DNA from: Circinella minor
Taxonomy: Eukaryota > Mucoromycota > Mucoromycetes > Mucorales > Lichtheimiaceae
DNA: 64,000 nucleotides
NCBI GenBank assembly: GCA_016758965.1
Contig: JAEPRB010000088.1
Location: 17,469-81,468 of the forward strand
Direction: 5' to 3'
In this document: piece by piece, positions 1 through 10,490 of the stretch
Numbering within the stretch: the stretch's first letter is position 1
Layout: each line of letters begins with the position of its first letter
Made by a program: the position numbers and the translations under genes
Notes under the pieces: model-generated
What the model was told of the DNA's origin: nothing
Databases searched by the model: none
What the model saw: the letters and a program-made list of their open reading frames with translations, nothing else

Positions 1-1554
1 CCAAAGAAAGCAAGTACTGTTATATTAGAGTCATTTTTTTTATTATATCTTCCTGTTTTCTCATTTTAAAAGCAATATTCTACATTCTGATGGTTAGCTT
101 CTGTGGCTTCCAACATGCCATAAAGATTCCATTTCGTGAATGTTGAAAGTAAATCAGACATTAAATTTTCTTCTGTATATCTGTCGGGTTATGCTTCAAA
201 ATACTTTCTCGGCATTGAAATGTTATGATCACACTGGTAAAAAAAAGCAATGTATGATGTCCGGGACAAATTTTGGAAGGTTTAAACATGGACAACAACC
301 TCAGAAACTCATATTTTATTAAGTGAATTTATTCACAATTTTAATTTTTTTTTCAGGAACAGACTCAACAGAGGAAATTTCATCGTGGGTCTGAAGCCCT
401 GCTAAATTTATCGGACCTTGGTCTCAGACCCACTGTGAGAGTTGAAAATACCCACACAGTATTTGTGAATTAGTTCATTTGGTTTTCACAGAATTTTTTT
501 TTTCATGAGGCTCAAAGTTGGTACGTAGGTGGTTTTTAATTTTGGCTTGAGCTATCATATAATCAAAGCAAAGATGAAACACTCACAAATCTAAAGAAAG
601 TAACAGTTAAATATCTACGTAGCCATATAACATATGTCTGTACGTATTGTCAGTTTATGTATACATCATTATTACTTTGTATATAATATTCCATGTTTTG
701 TCATGAAGAGTAAATAAAGAAATATCCAGTATAAAATATCAGGTAAACTTATTTTTGAAAGTTAAAATATTAAAGAAAACGAGTGCAAACAGAATAAGAA
801 GAAAGCTGACTAAAATAATATATGTCAGATTATTATTCGTTGAAGTTCTTTATACAGTAAGAAAGCATTAATGGGTTTTTTGGATGCTGCTAGTGATATA
901 AAAAAAATAGAAGTTATTATAACGGATGTTAAATATATATTAAATCATATTTCTCAGGAATAAATGCTATATAGACAATTGAAGTCATTAAAAAGTTTTA
1001 AAATGATATAAATTCCACTATAGAGTTGCGGAATATATTGATAGCCCCCCCCCCCTCAAACGCAAAAAAGAAAACTCAGCGACAAACTTAAAAAAATAAT
1101 GTGGGAAAAGGAGGTCTGTGCTTTTTCGGAGTAGCTTTGTGAAACAAACTACTGACATTGATCGGCATTGAAACGATTTATGTACTTCTTTAACCCTTTA
1201 ACAGTTTTCTTTTCTTATTATTCCTCTTTATTTCATTCTTACGACTTAATATCTTTTAGTTCATTTAACAATGTCACATGATTCGGTATTTGAAATCAAT
1301 TGAACAGTCATAAACGCGTCATAACTACGGAAATTCAAATTTTTGAAAACGGTCACGAAAAAAAAGTTATTAAAAGGGGGAACTTTTTCCTACTCTTTTT
1401 TTTTCTTTCTTCTTTTTTTTTCTTCACTTCTCTGATTTTCAATAAGACTTCTCTGAGTTCTTTCGAACATGAGCTTTTTGAACTTGAGCTTTTTGAAGTT
1501 TTGAAATTTTGAAGTTTTGAAGTTTTGAAAGCAATTTTGGAAATTGCTTTCTTT

Positions 1555-1585
<31 letters not shown>

Positions 1586-1890
1586 TTTTTTTATTGGTTT
1601 TTTTTAATAATAATAACTTTTGGTTATTATTATTATTGTTGGTTTTTTTTAATAAAATTTTCAGATCAAAATAAATATTATCAAATAATAAAGATTCTTT
1701 CTATTCAAAATACGACGCAACATTTTGAACTGATAAATAATAAAGGATTATATTTATCAAAGATTTTAATGTGGTTCCAAATATCTTATTAAAAATGAAG
1801 TGTTTTTTTGTATGAATGAGTGTAAATAATCATATGAGAGTACAATACTGCTAGTGAACTAAATTACGTGAACATGTATGTACAGATTTT
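1..1890. other. AT-rich gene-poor stretch
   Basis: No coding region can be supported here; the short open frames are low complexity. Two hairpins are visible. Bases 385-394 (GTGGGTCTGA) pair with 424-433, and 1527-1537 pair perfectly with 1541-1551 around a 3-base loop, followed by a long T run and a T/A/T homopolymer switch. Short GAAGTTTT-type repeats precede the second hairpin (about 1480-1527). A run of ten C interrupts the AT-rich sequence near 1046. Confidence 0.5.
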
Positions 1891-2007
1891 CTATAAATGA
1901 ACAGGAATTCCTTTTGAAAAAGCTTCAGGTGCTGTTGTTAAAATAAATTTACCATTGGCATTTCGTTCCAAATCCACCATGGATTTTATCACCATTTGAC
2001 CAATAAC
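1891..2007 (-). pseudogene. Terminal exon-like coding fragment, unknown gene
   Basis: A CAG acceptor at 2008-2010 is followed on the minus strand by 38 open codons ending in TAG at 1891-1893. The translation is ordinary in composition (it includes ...MVDLERNANGKF...), unlike the low-complexity frames around it, so it looks like the last exon of a gene or gene fossil. It lies 3' of the dehydrogenase-like fragment at 2341-2437 and may belong to the same decayed locus, but I do not recognise it as a dehydrogenase C-terminus. I found no continuous upstream frame. Confidence 0.3.
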
Positions 2008-2084
2008 CTGTAATAGATAATAGTCCATTACGTAAAGATCTTGACGACATACATTTTATTGATTATTTTTAGATTCTTTACATT

Positions 2085-2437
2085 AATGACATGAGTCACA
2101 ATGAGTTCCTATACCCACATAATTACTTATTTTGAATTGTGTAATATCTTTTCCGATTTTTGTTATAGTGCCTACGATTCTAAATATGTTTGTAGTATGT
2201 GAATAAAACTAATTAATATGTGTACGTTTCAAATGAAAAAAGGACATATAAAGAGAAATATATATATATATATACTTTGCTCATGACCTCTATCAGAAGA
2301 ATAATATATTGAACCCTAATTACTATTTATAACATGTAAATCAGTTGCACAAATACCACAATGAGTAATTGTAATCTCGACATTATTATTCTCAAATGAC
2401 TTAAGTGGAAGTTTACGCCATTCTAAAGATTGACCTA
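2085..2437 (-). pseudogene. Fragments of a zinc-type alcohol dehydrogenase
   Basis: The minus-strand translation of 2341-2437 contains the motif THCGICATDLH, preceded by an acidic beta-strand-like stretch. This matches the catalytic-zinc region of NADP-dependent medium-chain (cinnamyl-type) alcohol dehydrogenases, where Cys and the following Asp-Leu-His are conserved. A second piece at about 2085-2150 reads GIGTHCDSCH, resembling the next conserved block (V/I-G-x-x-x-x-C-x-x-C). The segment between them has a possible GHE near 2280. There is no cofactor-binding domain and no continuous frame, so this is a relic. A functional gene with unusual introns is much less likely. Confidence 0.4.
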
Positions 2438-3170
2438 TTTTTTATATATAATTTTTTTTTGCTGGTATCGATCATAACATGTATAATTCCAGTACGTAAA
2501 GAAATTATTATTTATCTTTTCCAGGACAAACCCATCCATAAAAAGTGCGTACCATTTTCATTATCAGTAATTGGAAGCAAAAGAAATCATTAAGTTAAAA
2601 AAAAAAGTATATTTATTTATTTCACTAATATACGCCTGCATCTTTGTTTATTATCTTGACTAAAAGATATAGTTGGAATATCCGATATGATTACTAATGT
2701 TGCTTTCTCTATATATCGTGTATAGTACGTAAAATAGTATGTTCCTTATGTAAAAATTAGTGTTAAGTAATTTGATGTCTTAAGTAACTACCTTAATATT
2801 AATATATTTTACATATAACTGTCTCTTATTGTTGTGCTGTATAATTCTTTTTACTTATCGGATTTTTTTTCTGCAACCATTATAACTACAGTATCTTCAT
2901 TTTCAGATGACTTCTGACAACCTTTTTCCACTCAAATAAAAAGAATGAATGGGTAGTAATTTTTTCTATATACGGTACACCCTCACCTTACTAATAATTA
3001 TAATTAATAAGCTATAAATCTGATATATTTATGTGCAGCGATAAACCGTGATATAAACTTAGGGATAACCTATATCATTGAAGGAATTTTAATGGTACGT
3101 ATAAAAATCACTACATAAAAATGGGAATATCTCATGTAGTCATTCTCAACACATTATGAGCCTTAATATA
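2438..3170. other. Gene-poor stretch with weak coding traces
   Basis: Short minus-strand frames with plausible amino-acid composition occur at about 2520-2575 and 2860-2940, but neither has conserved motifs or convincing splice signals. The rest is AT-rich sequence in which I see nothing identifiable. Confidence 0.35.
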
Positions 3171-3176
3171 TATAGA

Positions 3177-3371
3177 GAGGTCTAATCGATGTGCAACTTC
3201 GTCTATCCTTTCAATAACCTTATAAGGTCCTGCATATTTTCCAAGAATTTTTTCTTGTTTATCTGAGGATAGTGTGCTGTGTTGATAACTTGATGATCAA
3301 CTAATACTTGTTGTCTGACATCAAACTCAACTTCGTGACGATTTTATTAGCAAAACTGCTCTTGCTTAGCA
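3177..3371 (-). mobile_element. Ty3/gypsy-like pol 3' (integrase tail) fossil
   Basis: On the minus strand the region reads, in two frames, a block with the pattern ...VEFDVRQQVLVDH... and then ...KYAGPYKVIERI...VAHRLDL. The order 'hydrophobic V-G-D-like strand, then G-P-Y-K/R-V, then A-Y/H-R-L-D-L' is typical of the segment after the integrase core of Ty3/gypsy retrotransposons. A one-base-type frameshift separates the two blocks and stop codons interrupt the upstream part, so the copy is dead. No LTRs, reverse transcriptase or RNase H are visible. The 5' end of the fossil abuts a hAT-like element at 3380. Confidence 0.55.
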
Positions 3372-3379
3372 GCTACTAC

Positions 3380-4105
3380 TAGAGATCTCCATAGTTTGGT
3401 GCAGTTTGGCTCGGTTCTTTCAAAAGATTAAACTGAACTGAACTGTTTTGAGAAGAACAGAGAAAACCAAGGAACCAATTCTTATTTTTTAAAATAAAAT
3501 ACAGAGTTTAAATATTAGTAATATATATAAGCACAATACGTAAAAAATGTAAAGGACTTTTTTTAACCGAATTCCGTTTATTATAAGAAAAACCAAATAA
3601 CTTTTTCTAAATGGAAGTCCTGATCTTCAGTTAAGCCGTTAGTATACAGTGCTTTTATTGAAGAAAAGATAGCAACAGTAACTATTGAATATTTTGGGTT
3701 GTTACAGCTAAAAATAAAATAACAACCTCGTTAAATGGAAGTAAAGGGTCTATCGTTATATCTATAAAGGTAATTATTTTTTTAAAAAAATTAGTTGCTG
3801 TGTATCCATTTGAGGATATCTTTCCAGTTTGATTTTTATTATACATATTTCGGTTGTTTAACAATTAATTCTAATTTATATAAAAAAACCCTGTATCATA
3901 CTCTTTATATATATATATATATATATATATTTCGCAATTTATGCCTTTTCAACTATAATCTTTGGATCGCATGAATTTACTAAATTATAATTGTAGTTCC
4001 CGGGCTCTTATAAATAGAACCAAGCCAGTTCCGGTCGGTTCCTTCAAAGAGCCGTTGAGCTTTCTTGGTTCAATTCCAGTTCTTTGGTTCTCATGAAGAT
4101 GTCTA
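3380..4105. mobile_element. Candidate non-autonomous hAT-like element
   Basis: The ends are imperfect inverted repeats: TAGAGATCTCCAT at 3380 and, on the opposite strand, TAGACATCTTCAT ending at 4105. Immediately outside lie GCTACTAC (3372-3379) and GCTGATAC (4106-4113), which match at 6 of 8 positions, as expected for an aged 8-bp hAT target duplication. Subterminal GGTTC/GAACC words recur inside both ends. The interior has no transposase frame. The 726-bp length fits a non-autonomous element. Homology of the ends is modest, so a chance match cannot be excluded. Confidence 0.45.
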
Positions 4106-4125
4106 GCTGATACTAATAATAATAA

Positions 4126-7100
4126 CTAAAGTAATAAAGATATTGATGATATAATCGTCATTGGAATAATAATGTTGATCTTCATGCTGATATAACAAGA
4201 AGAATTACTGGTGTTGGTGGTAGCGGTAGAGTTTGAAGATGTTGATGAATAATGGCTTTGAGGGGTAATGATAGCCTGTGGGATTGGTGTTTTTCTTTTG
4301 TTTTTTCTACCAATGGAAATTATTCCTTCATCACATTCGATAGAATCAATTGTTTGATGCAAGTAAAATTGAACACGAAAAACCAGCTCGACGGTTGGGG
4401 CTAATTGTTTTATAGATAATGAAGCATCAACAGGAAATCCCGCGCGCCCAGAGTCTGTTAATCGACAGACGGGTCCATTGGGCTATCCATAATAACAGCA
4501 GTAATACGAAAACCTAAAAAATAAAATATGCTTTAATTATAATTAAAAGAATATCAAAGATATCCATCATCGTGTAACACAATTGTCACTTACCAGATAT
4601 TATAAATGCTGCAGTTTTAAAATCACGAATAGTACGTGGAAAGATGTTTACGATACTGACAAAAAAAATCTTTAAGCATTTTTGGTGCTTTTGATCCTCT
4701 CTCATACAATTCTTTAGTACCGGTTTCCCCATCGTGAAGTAATCCAACTTCAGAAAATGCTATCTCATGGCCAAGATATACACACTTTAAATCAGGTTGG
4801 CAACTAGAGATTTGACGTGCAACTTCCTTAGTTCCAGCTAGGATTCGGTTTTGATTGTGTCATTCTGTGGAAGCTTGTGATTTTTCTTGCCACTATAAAT
4901 ATTTAAACATATTAAGATATACTGTAAGTCCAATAATACTTTACTAAAGATTAAATGGTACATATAATGAAAACGTACGAGCTGGCCCGGATCTTCGTAG
5001 ATGAAAAGCATGGTGTTACTCATGCTTTCAATCATGTTCTCTTTAACTAATCACTTATTTTTGCGATTGAAAGAGAACAAAATTGATCTTTTTCAATTAC
5101 ATACATACCCAACGTTTTTTCTAACATCTTCAACAAATTCCATCGTCAGGACGATAATGTCAAAACCCATGATCATTATGGATGGGTACTGACAATTGAT
5201 ACCTCCTTCTTTTATTGAATTATTGATATGCTTGTCCGCCATCACTGATAGTTTCAACTTATTGTACCTTTTTTTCCTACAGCGACTTTTGCAAATTCGC
5301 CTAATCCACGGTCACTGTCATTCGCTCCCATCCGTGGATCATTCGGATGTCGACTTTAGGGGCTATCGTGGTCTTATGGAAAACATTGGGAACAGTATCT
5401 CCCCTAAACAAGATAGTAATATGTTTATCTATTAGTGTGCGTTGTGTTTTTTTCTTTATTTACCCGATCCATGAAACTTTACCAATATAAACATGTTCTC
5501 AAGGTACTAAAAAGCTCCTCGAGAACATGGACCAAAATTTGACTCCGAAGTCTTCTTCGGAGTAATAATTGATATTCGTTGCATAAAAAAATGACGCATA
5601 TCGAGACTATCCGTAAACGTGTATAGAACAATCGTAAGTCGCTGCATCATTACAATAAATATACCTTAACAATAAATATATACATACATAAATCTAGTCA
5701 CCTCTTGTTGCGTACGTTCAACATTGTTATATGGTTTTATTTTATACACGTCTTCGAGTTTTTTTTCCAGGCTACTTGTGTCCTAAAAGTATAAAAATGT
5801 AGCATGATAAAAGTTTAGTTGTCATCTTCTGTAGTTATTCTTATAGATTAAAGAGTTTTGGAATTTTGTATTTTGGTGAAAATACAAAACTAACCCAAAT
5901 ACAGATAAAACGGAAAATGATAACTTACTGATAACACAACAATGCTACAGTATGAATACTAGATTTCACACTTTGTTAGCGTCATCCACACGCCGTATTT
6001 AGAATCGAAAATACGAACCCCCAAAACTCTCTATTATCATCAACTTACATTCTTCAATATAACGTTTAATGGCTTTGTTGCCTTATTATTTAAAGGTTTT
6101 GATAAGAGTAAAGGGTTAATTTTAATTTAGAGTGTTTCCGGCAACAATTGCATATGGCTATATTTGGTTTTATTCGTGGTGTCAAGGATCATGTTTTTAG
6201 ATAAGCTAAATAAATAAAAGCAGGAAGAAAACTAATTAGAAATTACTCCACTACTACTATTTAATAAAAAGACATTTACGCGTAAAAATATTTGGAAGAT
6301 GTTGTGTTTTGTTTGGAATATTGTTTATGAAAATCTACAATAGTAAATTAATAGTGTACATTCTCAATAAATAGGAATAATATAACTAAAAACATATATA
6401 TAAAAACTTACATTAAATTAGAAGCATAATAATGATCATTCATTTGATCTTGAACAGTTTTGTAGCCAAACCAATAATAAAGGATATAAAAGTAGGGATC
6501 CACATAAGAACCGAAGAATCGACTTTATAATTTAGTAAATTCATGAGATTCGAACATTATGTTGGAGAGAACAATAATTGCAAAAATAAAAGTATAAAGA
6601 TTGAGGAAGTATGGCTTTTTTTTTGTATAAACAAGTGATAAACTATTAAAGATAAAATGATTTATATTTGGGCAAATCCACAAAATTTATACCCAGCAAT
6701 AGCAATGCTCTAATTTCCAATAATACGACCATAATTTTTTTTACTTTTACAGATGTAATAAATTCAACACGACGACCGTTTTTCTTTATGGATATCTATT
6801 CTTATGAATGTACCAGGAGTAAACAATGTTCAAATTAGAAAAAAAAAATAACTAAACCACTAACCAAAAGAGTATATACCAATTTTACAGTTTCTGGTCT
6901 GTAACTGTTGCAAGATCGCTTTTTTTTCCATTGTGTAGTCTTTTTAATAGATCTAAATAAACATGATGCTCTCACATTGTTTCCGCTTGGCCCTGGGTGC
7001 AAAAAATATGTGTCCAAAGCAGCCCCCTCATAGGATGAACCTTTTCTACCAGGAACATCGTTGGTTTTGAGCTCATTATAGCATCTGTAGTAAATTATAT

Positions 7101-7822
7101 AGCTCTTATATAACGACTTGCATTTGGCAAATGAATTACAGTAGCATCATAAATAGTTTTTTTTCTTAATTACATAGGCTTCACTCGATCCATGACTTCA
7201 CGACTACTAACAGAAGTCAATAATTAATTATTGTCAGCAGATTAAATAATCAACAGGTATTTGAAAGCAGATAAAATAGCACGCACGTATTGTCAACATC
7301 CTCAAGATCATCCGATTCTACCCAATAAAATGAAAGTGGTTAATCATAGTTTCTCAGAGAATGAGAAGCCCTCAAAAAGAATTACCTGTTTCCCCACTTG
7401 CTTCATTGTCGCCTTTGTTTGCTTCATATGATTCTTCAGACTCTTTTACATCACTTTTTCGTAAAAAAACAAAAAAAAAAAAATACCAGAAAAAAAAAAG
7501 AGTTTAGTTAACCCAATTGAATGAAGAACATACTTTGGATCCTGGCTTGAGATTCTTTAAGGTTTACATTGAACTCTTCGCCTTCGTCCGATTCTAAATA
7601 TCATTAACTAATTTTAGAAGCTAAAATTTTGGACACATAATAAGAAGTACGTAGAATAAAAATAAATAAATAAAAAAGATACCAAACAAATGGCTCAGAA
7701 GATTCTGAAAAATCATCATCATGGTCTAAATCAATAAAAATAATCAGCTTCAGTATGAATATCTGTTTTACAAGATTTGATAATTTAATTTTACTGCTAA
7801 CTAACTCGTGTTGTGATATCAT
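4126..7822 (-). pseudogene. Eroded multi-exon gene, unknown family
   Basis: A series of minus-strand blocks translates into ordinary-composition protein, separated by AT-rich gaps that often begin GTA and end AG. Approximate blocks 5' to 3' are 7822-7686 (acidic, ...DDDFSESSEPF), 7593-7534 (ESDEGEEF...), 7458-7386, 7088-6897 (...VPGRKGSSYEGAALDTYF...), 6536-6413 (...SYVDPYFY...), 5786-5700, 5425-5280 (...VPNVFHKTTIAPKVDIR...), 5190-5100 (...PSIMIMGFDIIVLTMEF), 5035-4984, 4860-4690 (...KCVYLGHEIAFSEVGLL) and 4490-4126. An in-frame stop and frameshift near 5300 indicate decay. I do not recognise the family. The acidic N-terminus and repeated exon starts (AG then AATCGGA) suggest a once real gene, possibly a repetitive lineage-specific one. 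Confidence 0.5.
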
Positions 7823-8340
7823 TTTGAAAAATCAGCCGTGCTTTGACTAGGCTGGTTTTGAAAAACATTTTTTATTTCATTATTATTTTAAATATTATTT
7901 TTCGTTGATTTGCTGGGATGTGCTTCGTCTAAATCGCTTATACCCAGTGCTATTTTTCGCTAATTTGAATAATTGCATTGGGAGACATTCTGTTTGCAGA
8001 TCAATTATGTTTTTATTGACTTGCGACCACAATTGTTTAGCTACAGCAAAGCACGTTTGGAATCACAGCACAAAATAAACATACAATACGTACTGAATAA
8101 AAGTAAACTTATATGGCGACTTATCAAATGACATGGGACCTGAATTTTCAAGTAGACCATTTCGTTTATTGGTATATTTCTGTATCTTACAATGAAGTGG
8201 CATTGTGTGTATTTTTTAATGAGAAGAAAAAGGCTTATTGTTGTTGTTGATGCTTTGGGCGTACAGCTGCGGATGCCCCGTGAGCGGAGTATAATTGCAG
8301 TGATTCGGCATGAAACACTTGCGCTTCCGCTACTGAGTAT
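7823..8340. other. Gene-poor stretch with a possible fossil frame
   Basis: Both strands of about 8041-8434 carry overlapping open frames, up to 116 codons on the minus strand, of normal amino-acid composition but with no motif I recognise. They overlap the left arm of the inverted repeat at 8352-8376. I see nothing that decides which strand, if either, was coding. Confidence 0.3.
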
Positions 8341-8351
8341 CCCGCATTCTG

Positions 8352-8730
8352 CTTTTGTAATTTCCAAAGTTCGTTTTTGTTGTAAGCTCAATTTTTGCTT
8401 TGCTATTCTAAAGTTCGTGCTTGTATTAAGTTAGTTTCTATTTTCTTGTTATCACCAAAGTTTGGTTCGAGAGATTTTTTTACATTTTTGATAACTGTTT
8501 AGTTATAAGAACAATATTATGTGGTTTCTCGTGTACGTAGCTGGAAAAGTAAAACTAAAAGTAAAACTAAAAGTAAAACAAAAAGTAAAACAAAAACAAA
8601 AACAAAAACAAAAACAAAAACAAAAACAAAAACAAAAACAAAAACAAAAACAAAAACAAAAACAAAAACAAAAACAAAAACAAAAACAAAAACTAGCTTA
8701 ATACGAAACGAACTTTGGAAATTACAAAAG
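8352..8730. repeat. Perfect 25-bp inverted repeat flanking a CAAAAA array
   Basis: Bases 8352-8376 and 8706-8730 are exact reverse complements over 25 bp. Just inside them a second, imperfect pair is visible (about 8409-8434 against 8693-8718), so the arms extend with gaps. The enclosed 330 bp hold the hexamer array. No target-site duplication flanks the arms, so a fold-back or recombination structure is more likely than a transposon. Confidence 0.8.
8543..8692. repeat. CAAAAA hexamer satellite with a degenerating 12-mer edge
   Basis: From about 8588 to 8692 the sequence is an almost perfect CAAAAA tandem array (about 17 units). Its left edge, 8543-8590, consists of related GTAAAACTAAAA/GTAAAACAAAAA 12-mers, so the array grades from a 12-mer into a pure 6-mer. 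The array is open in two frames (Lys-Thr or Lys-Gln dipeptides), which is a trivial result of the repeat and not a gene. Confidence 0.9.
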
Positions 8731-8769
8731 CGAACATTAAGCGAAGAACAAAACGAATTTCATTTGTAA

Positions 8770-9860
8770 GTCTACGAACTTCATTTTCTGGGGACTTTTT
8801 TCTAGCATGTGTCAAATCCCCCACTGTATTTCACAGGATCGGACCAGACTGGCGTTCAATTAAGTAGATATTTTTTTCTCTCTAATGAACTTTAATCTAA
8901 TTAGTTGTGTAATACAAGGTCTTTTTCTATCACAGTTTTTTTATTTGATCTAGAAAGAAAAGTGGGGTCTATCGCTATGGAGTTACTTTGACGTAGTAAA
9001 AAAAATAAAACTTCATTTGGGCGATATTATCCATCTCAAATGATAATGTCCAACCTTCTTTTATCAATGAAGTAATTTGTGAATTTATGCAGTTGTAGAA
9101 ACCATGGAAATATATACATAGGTTAATATCCATCAATATACTCCAATTTACGATGGAAGTTCAGACACTTTTTTGATTTACTAACCCCTCCGATGCATGG
9201 TGCGATCTTGATAAAACCTTAAATTAGAGATGTGTGTTAAATTTATTAAACAATTAAATAACTACTGACTAAAAGCATAATAAATATTGATTAATCTCTT
9301 GTCGAAAATTATTGGACGATACCAAGCTGAATTACTTTATATAGTAAAAATAATGATAAAAATTCAGCAAATATGTAAAGGGTCACTAGTCATTTTTTTT
9401 TACTTATTATCTTACATCACCACCACTCTATTTCTAGACGTTCTATACGGTGTATGAGACACTATAGTATGGAAGAGTGAATTGAAATTTCCGTTCGTAA
9501 AAAAACGCTTTTCGTTCCATGCCAACCACGTACTTTCTTTATTCCCATTCCTCTCTATTTATCATTTTACTCTCTGTTCTGTTCTCTTTATTTTATATGT
9601 TCTTTATTCTTGTGTTCAACGTGCTCCACTTTATTTGTTATCCTTTGTTTTATGCTCTCTATTTTAATACAGCCGCTGCTTATTCTTATAGTTGTGGAGA
9701 ATATAAAATAATAGTCTTATCAAATTTGAATTCAAGTATAGAACACCCAGGATCAGAGTTTCAGTCACGCACTCTCCCCAGAATTTTCTGTTACAAATAG
9801 TCCACCGCACGAGGCAATCAATCAACCAGCACTAAACAACGTTTTTTGCGAAGCTGTTTT
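8770..9860. other. Gene-poor stretch
   Basis: No gene is supported. A plus-strand frame at 9519-9800 begins with a hydrophobic low-complexity stretch encoded by T-rich DNA and has no motif. I see nothing else identifiable. Confidence 0.4.
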
Positions 9861-9867
9861 TTTCAAC

Positions 9868-10490
9868 GATCACCACTGTTCTATTCCAAGCAGCCCACCA
9901 CTCCAAGCAGTGAAAACAACCAGCATCAAATGCTGTTTCGTGCAAAGATATTACCATCCAACACTGCTTGTGCAAGACCATCAAAAAAGACCACGTCCCA
10001 CATCAGACCGAAAAAGAAACGCATTGACAGTGGCTTATATAAACTAAATTAGAATAAGGGTTAGTAACAGTATCGATACGAAATAATTGCTGTTATTTAT
10101 ACTTTAATAACTACATTTTCAGCGCTCACCATTGGTCTATTCCAAGCAGTCCACCACTCCAAGCAGTGAAAACAACCAGCATCAAATGCTGTTCCGTGCA
10201 AAGATATCGCCATTCAACACTGCTTGTGCAAGACCATTAAGAAAAACCACGTCCCACATCAGGCTGAAAAAGAAACCCCTATATAAAAATAAATTAGAAT
10301 AAGAATTAGTAACAGCATTAGTACGGAATAATTGCTGTTATTAATACTTTAATAACTACATTTTTCAGCGCTCACCATTGTTCTATTCTAAGCAGTCCAC
10401 CACTCCAAGCAGTGAAAACAACCAACAGCAAATGCTGTTTCGTGCAAAGATATTGCCATCCAACACTGCTTGTGCAAAAAAAAAAAAAGT
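9868..10490. repeat. Three tandem copies of an exon-like 236-266 bp unit
   Basis: Units start at 9868, 10134 and 10370. Copies 1 and 2 are 266 and 236 bp. Copy 3 is cut off after about 110 bp by a run of A at 10478-10490. Copies 2 and 3 are preceded by ACATTTT(T)CAG, a good splice-acceptor sequence. In all three copies the same frame is open through the conserved first part (copy 1 about 60 codons, beginning RSPLFYSKQ), while the 3' parts diverge more. Each unit contains a small CAGCAT...ATGCTG inverted repeat. The unit encodes a basic, Ser/Thr-rich peptide that I do not recognise. Confidence 0.8.

Noticed and set aside
8519..8769. Lys-Gln and Lys-Thr repeat open frames
   Set aside because: Trivial translation of the CAAAAA array.
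9519..9800. 93-codon plus-strand frame with a hydrophobic start
   Set aside because: Leu/Phe/Tyr-rich because of T-rich DNA; no conserved feature.
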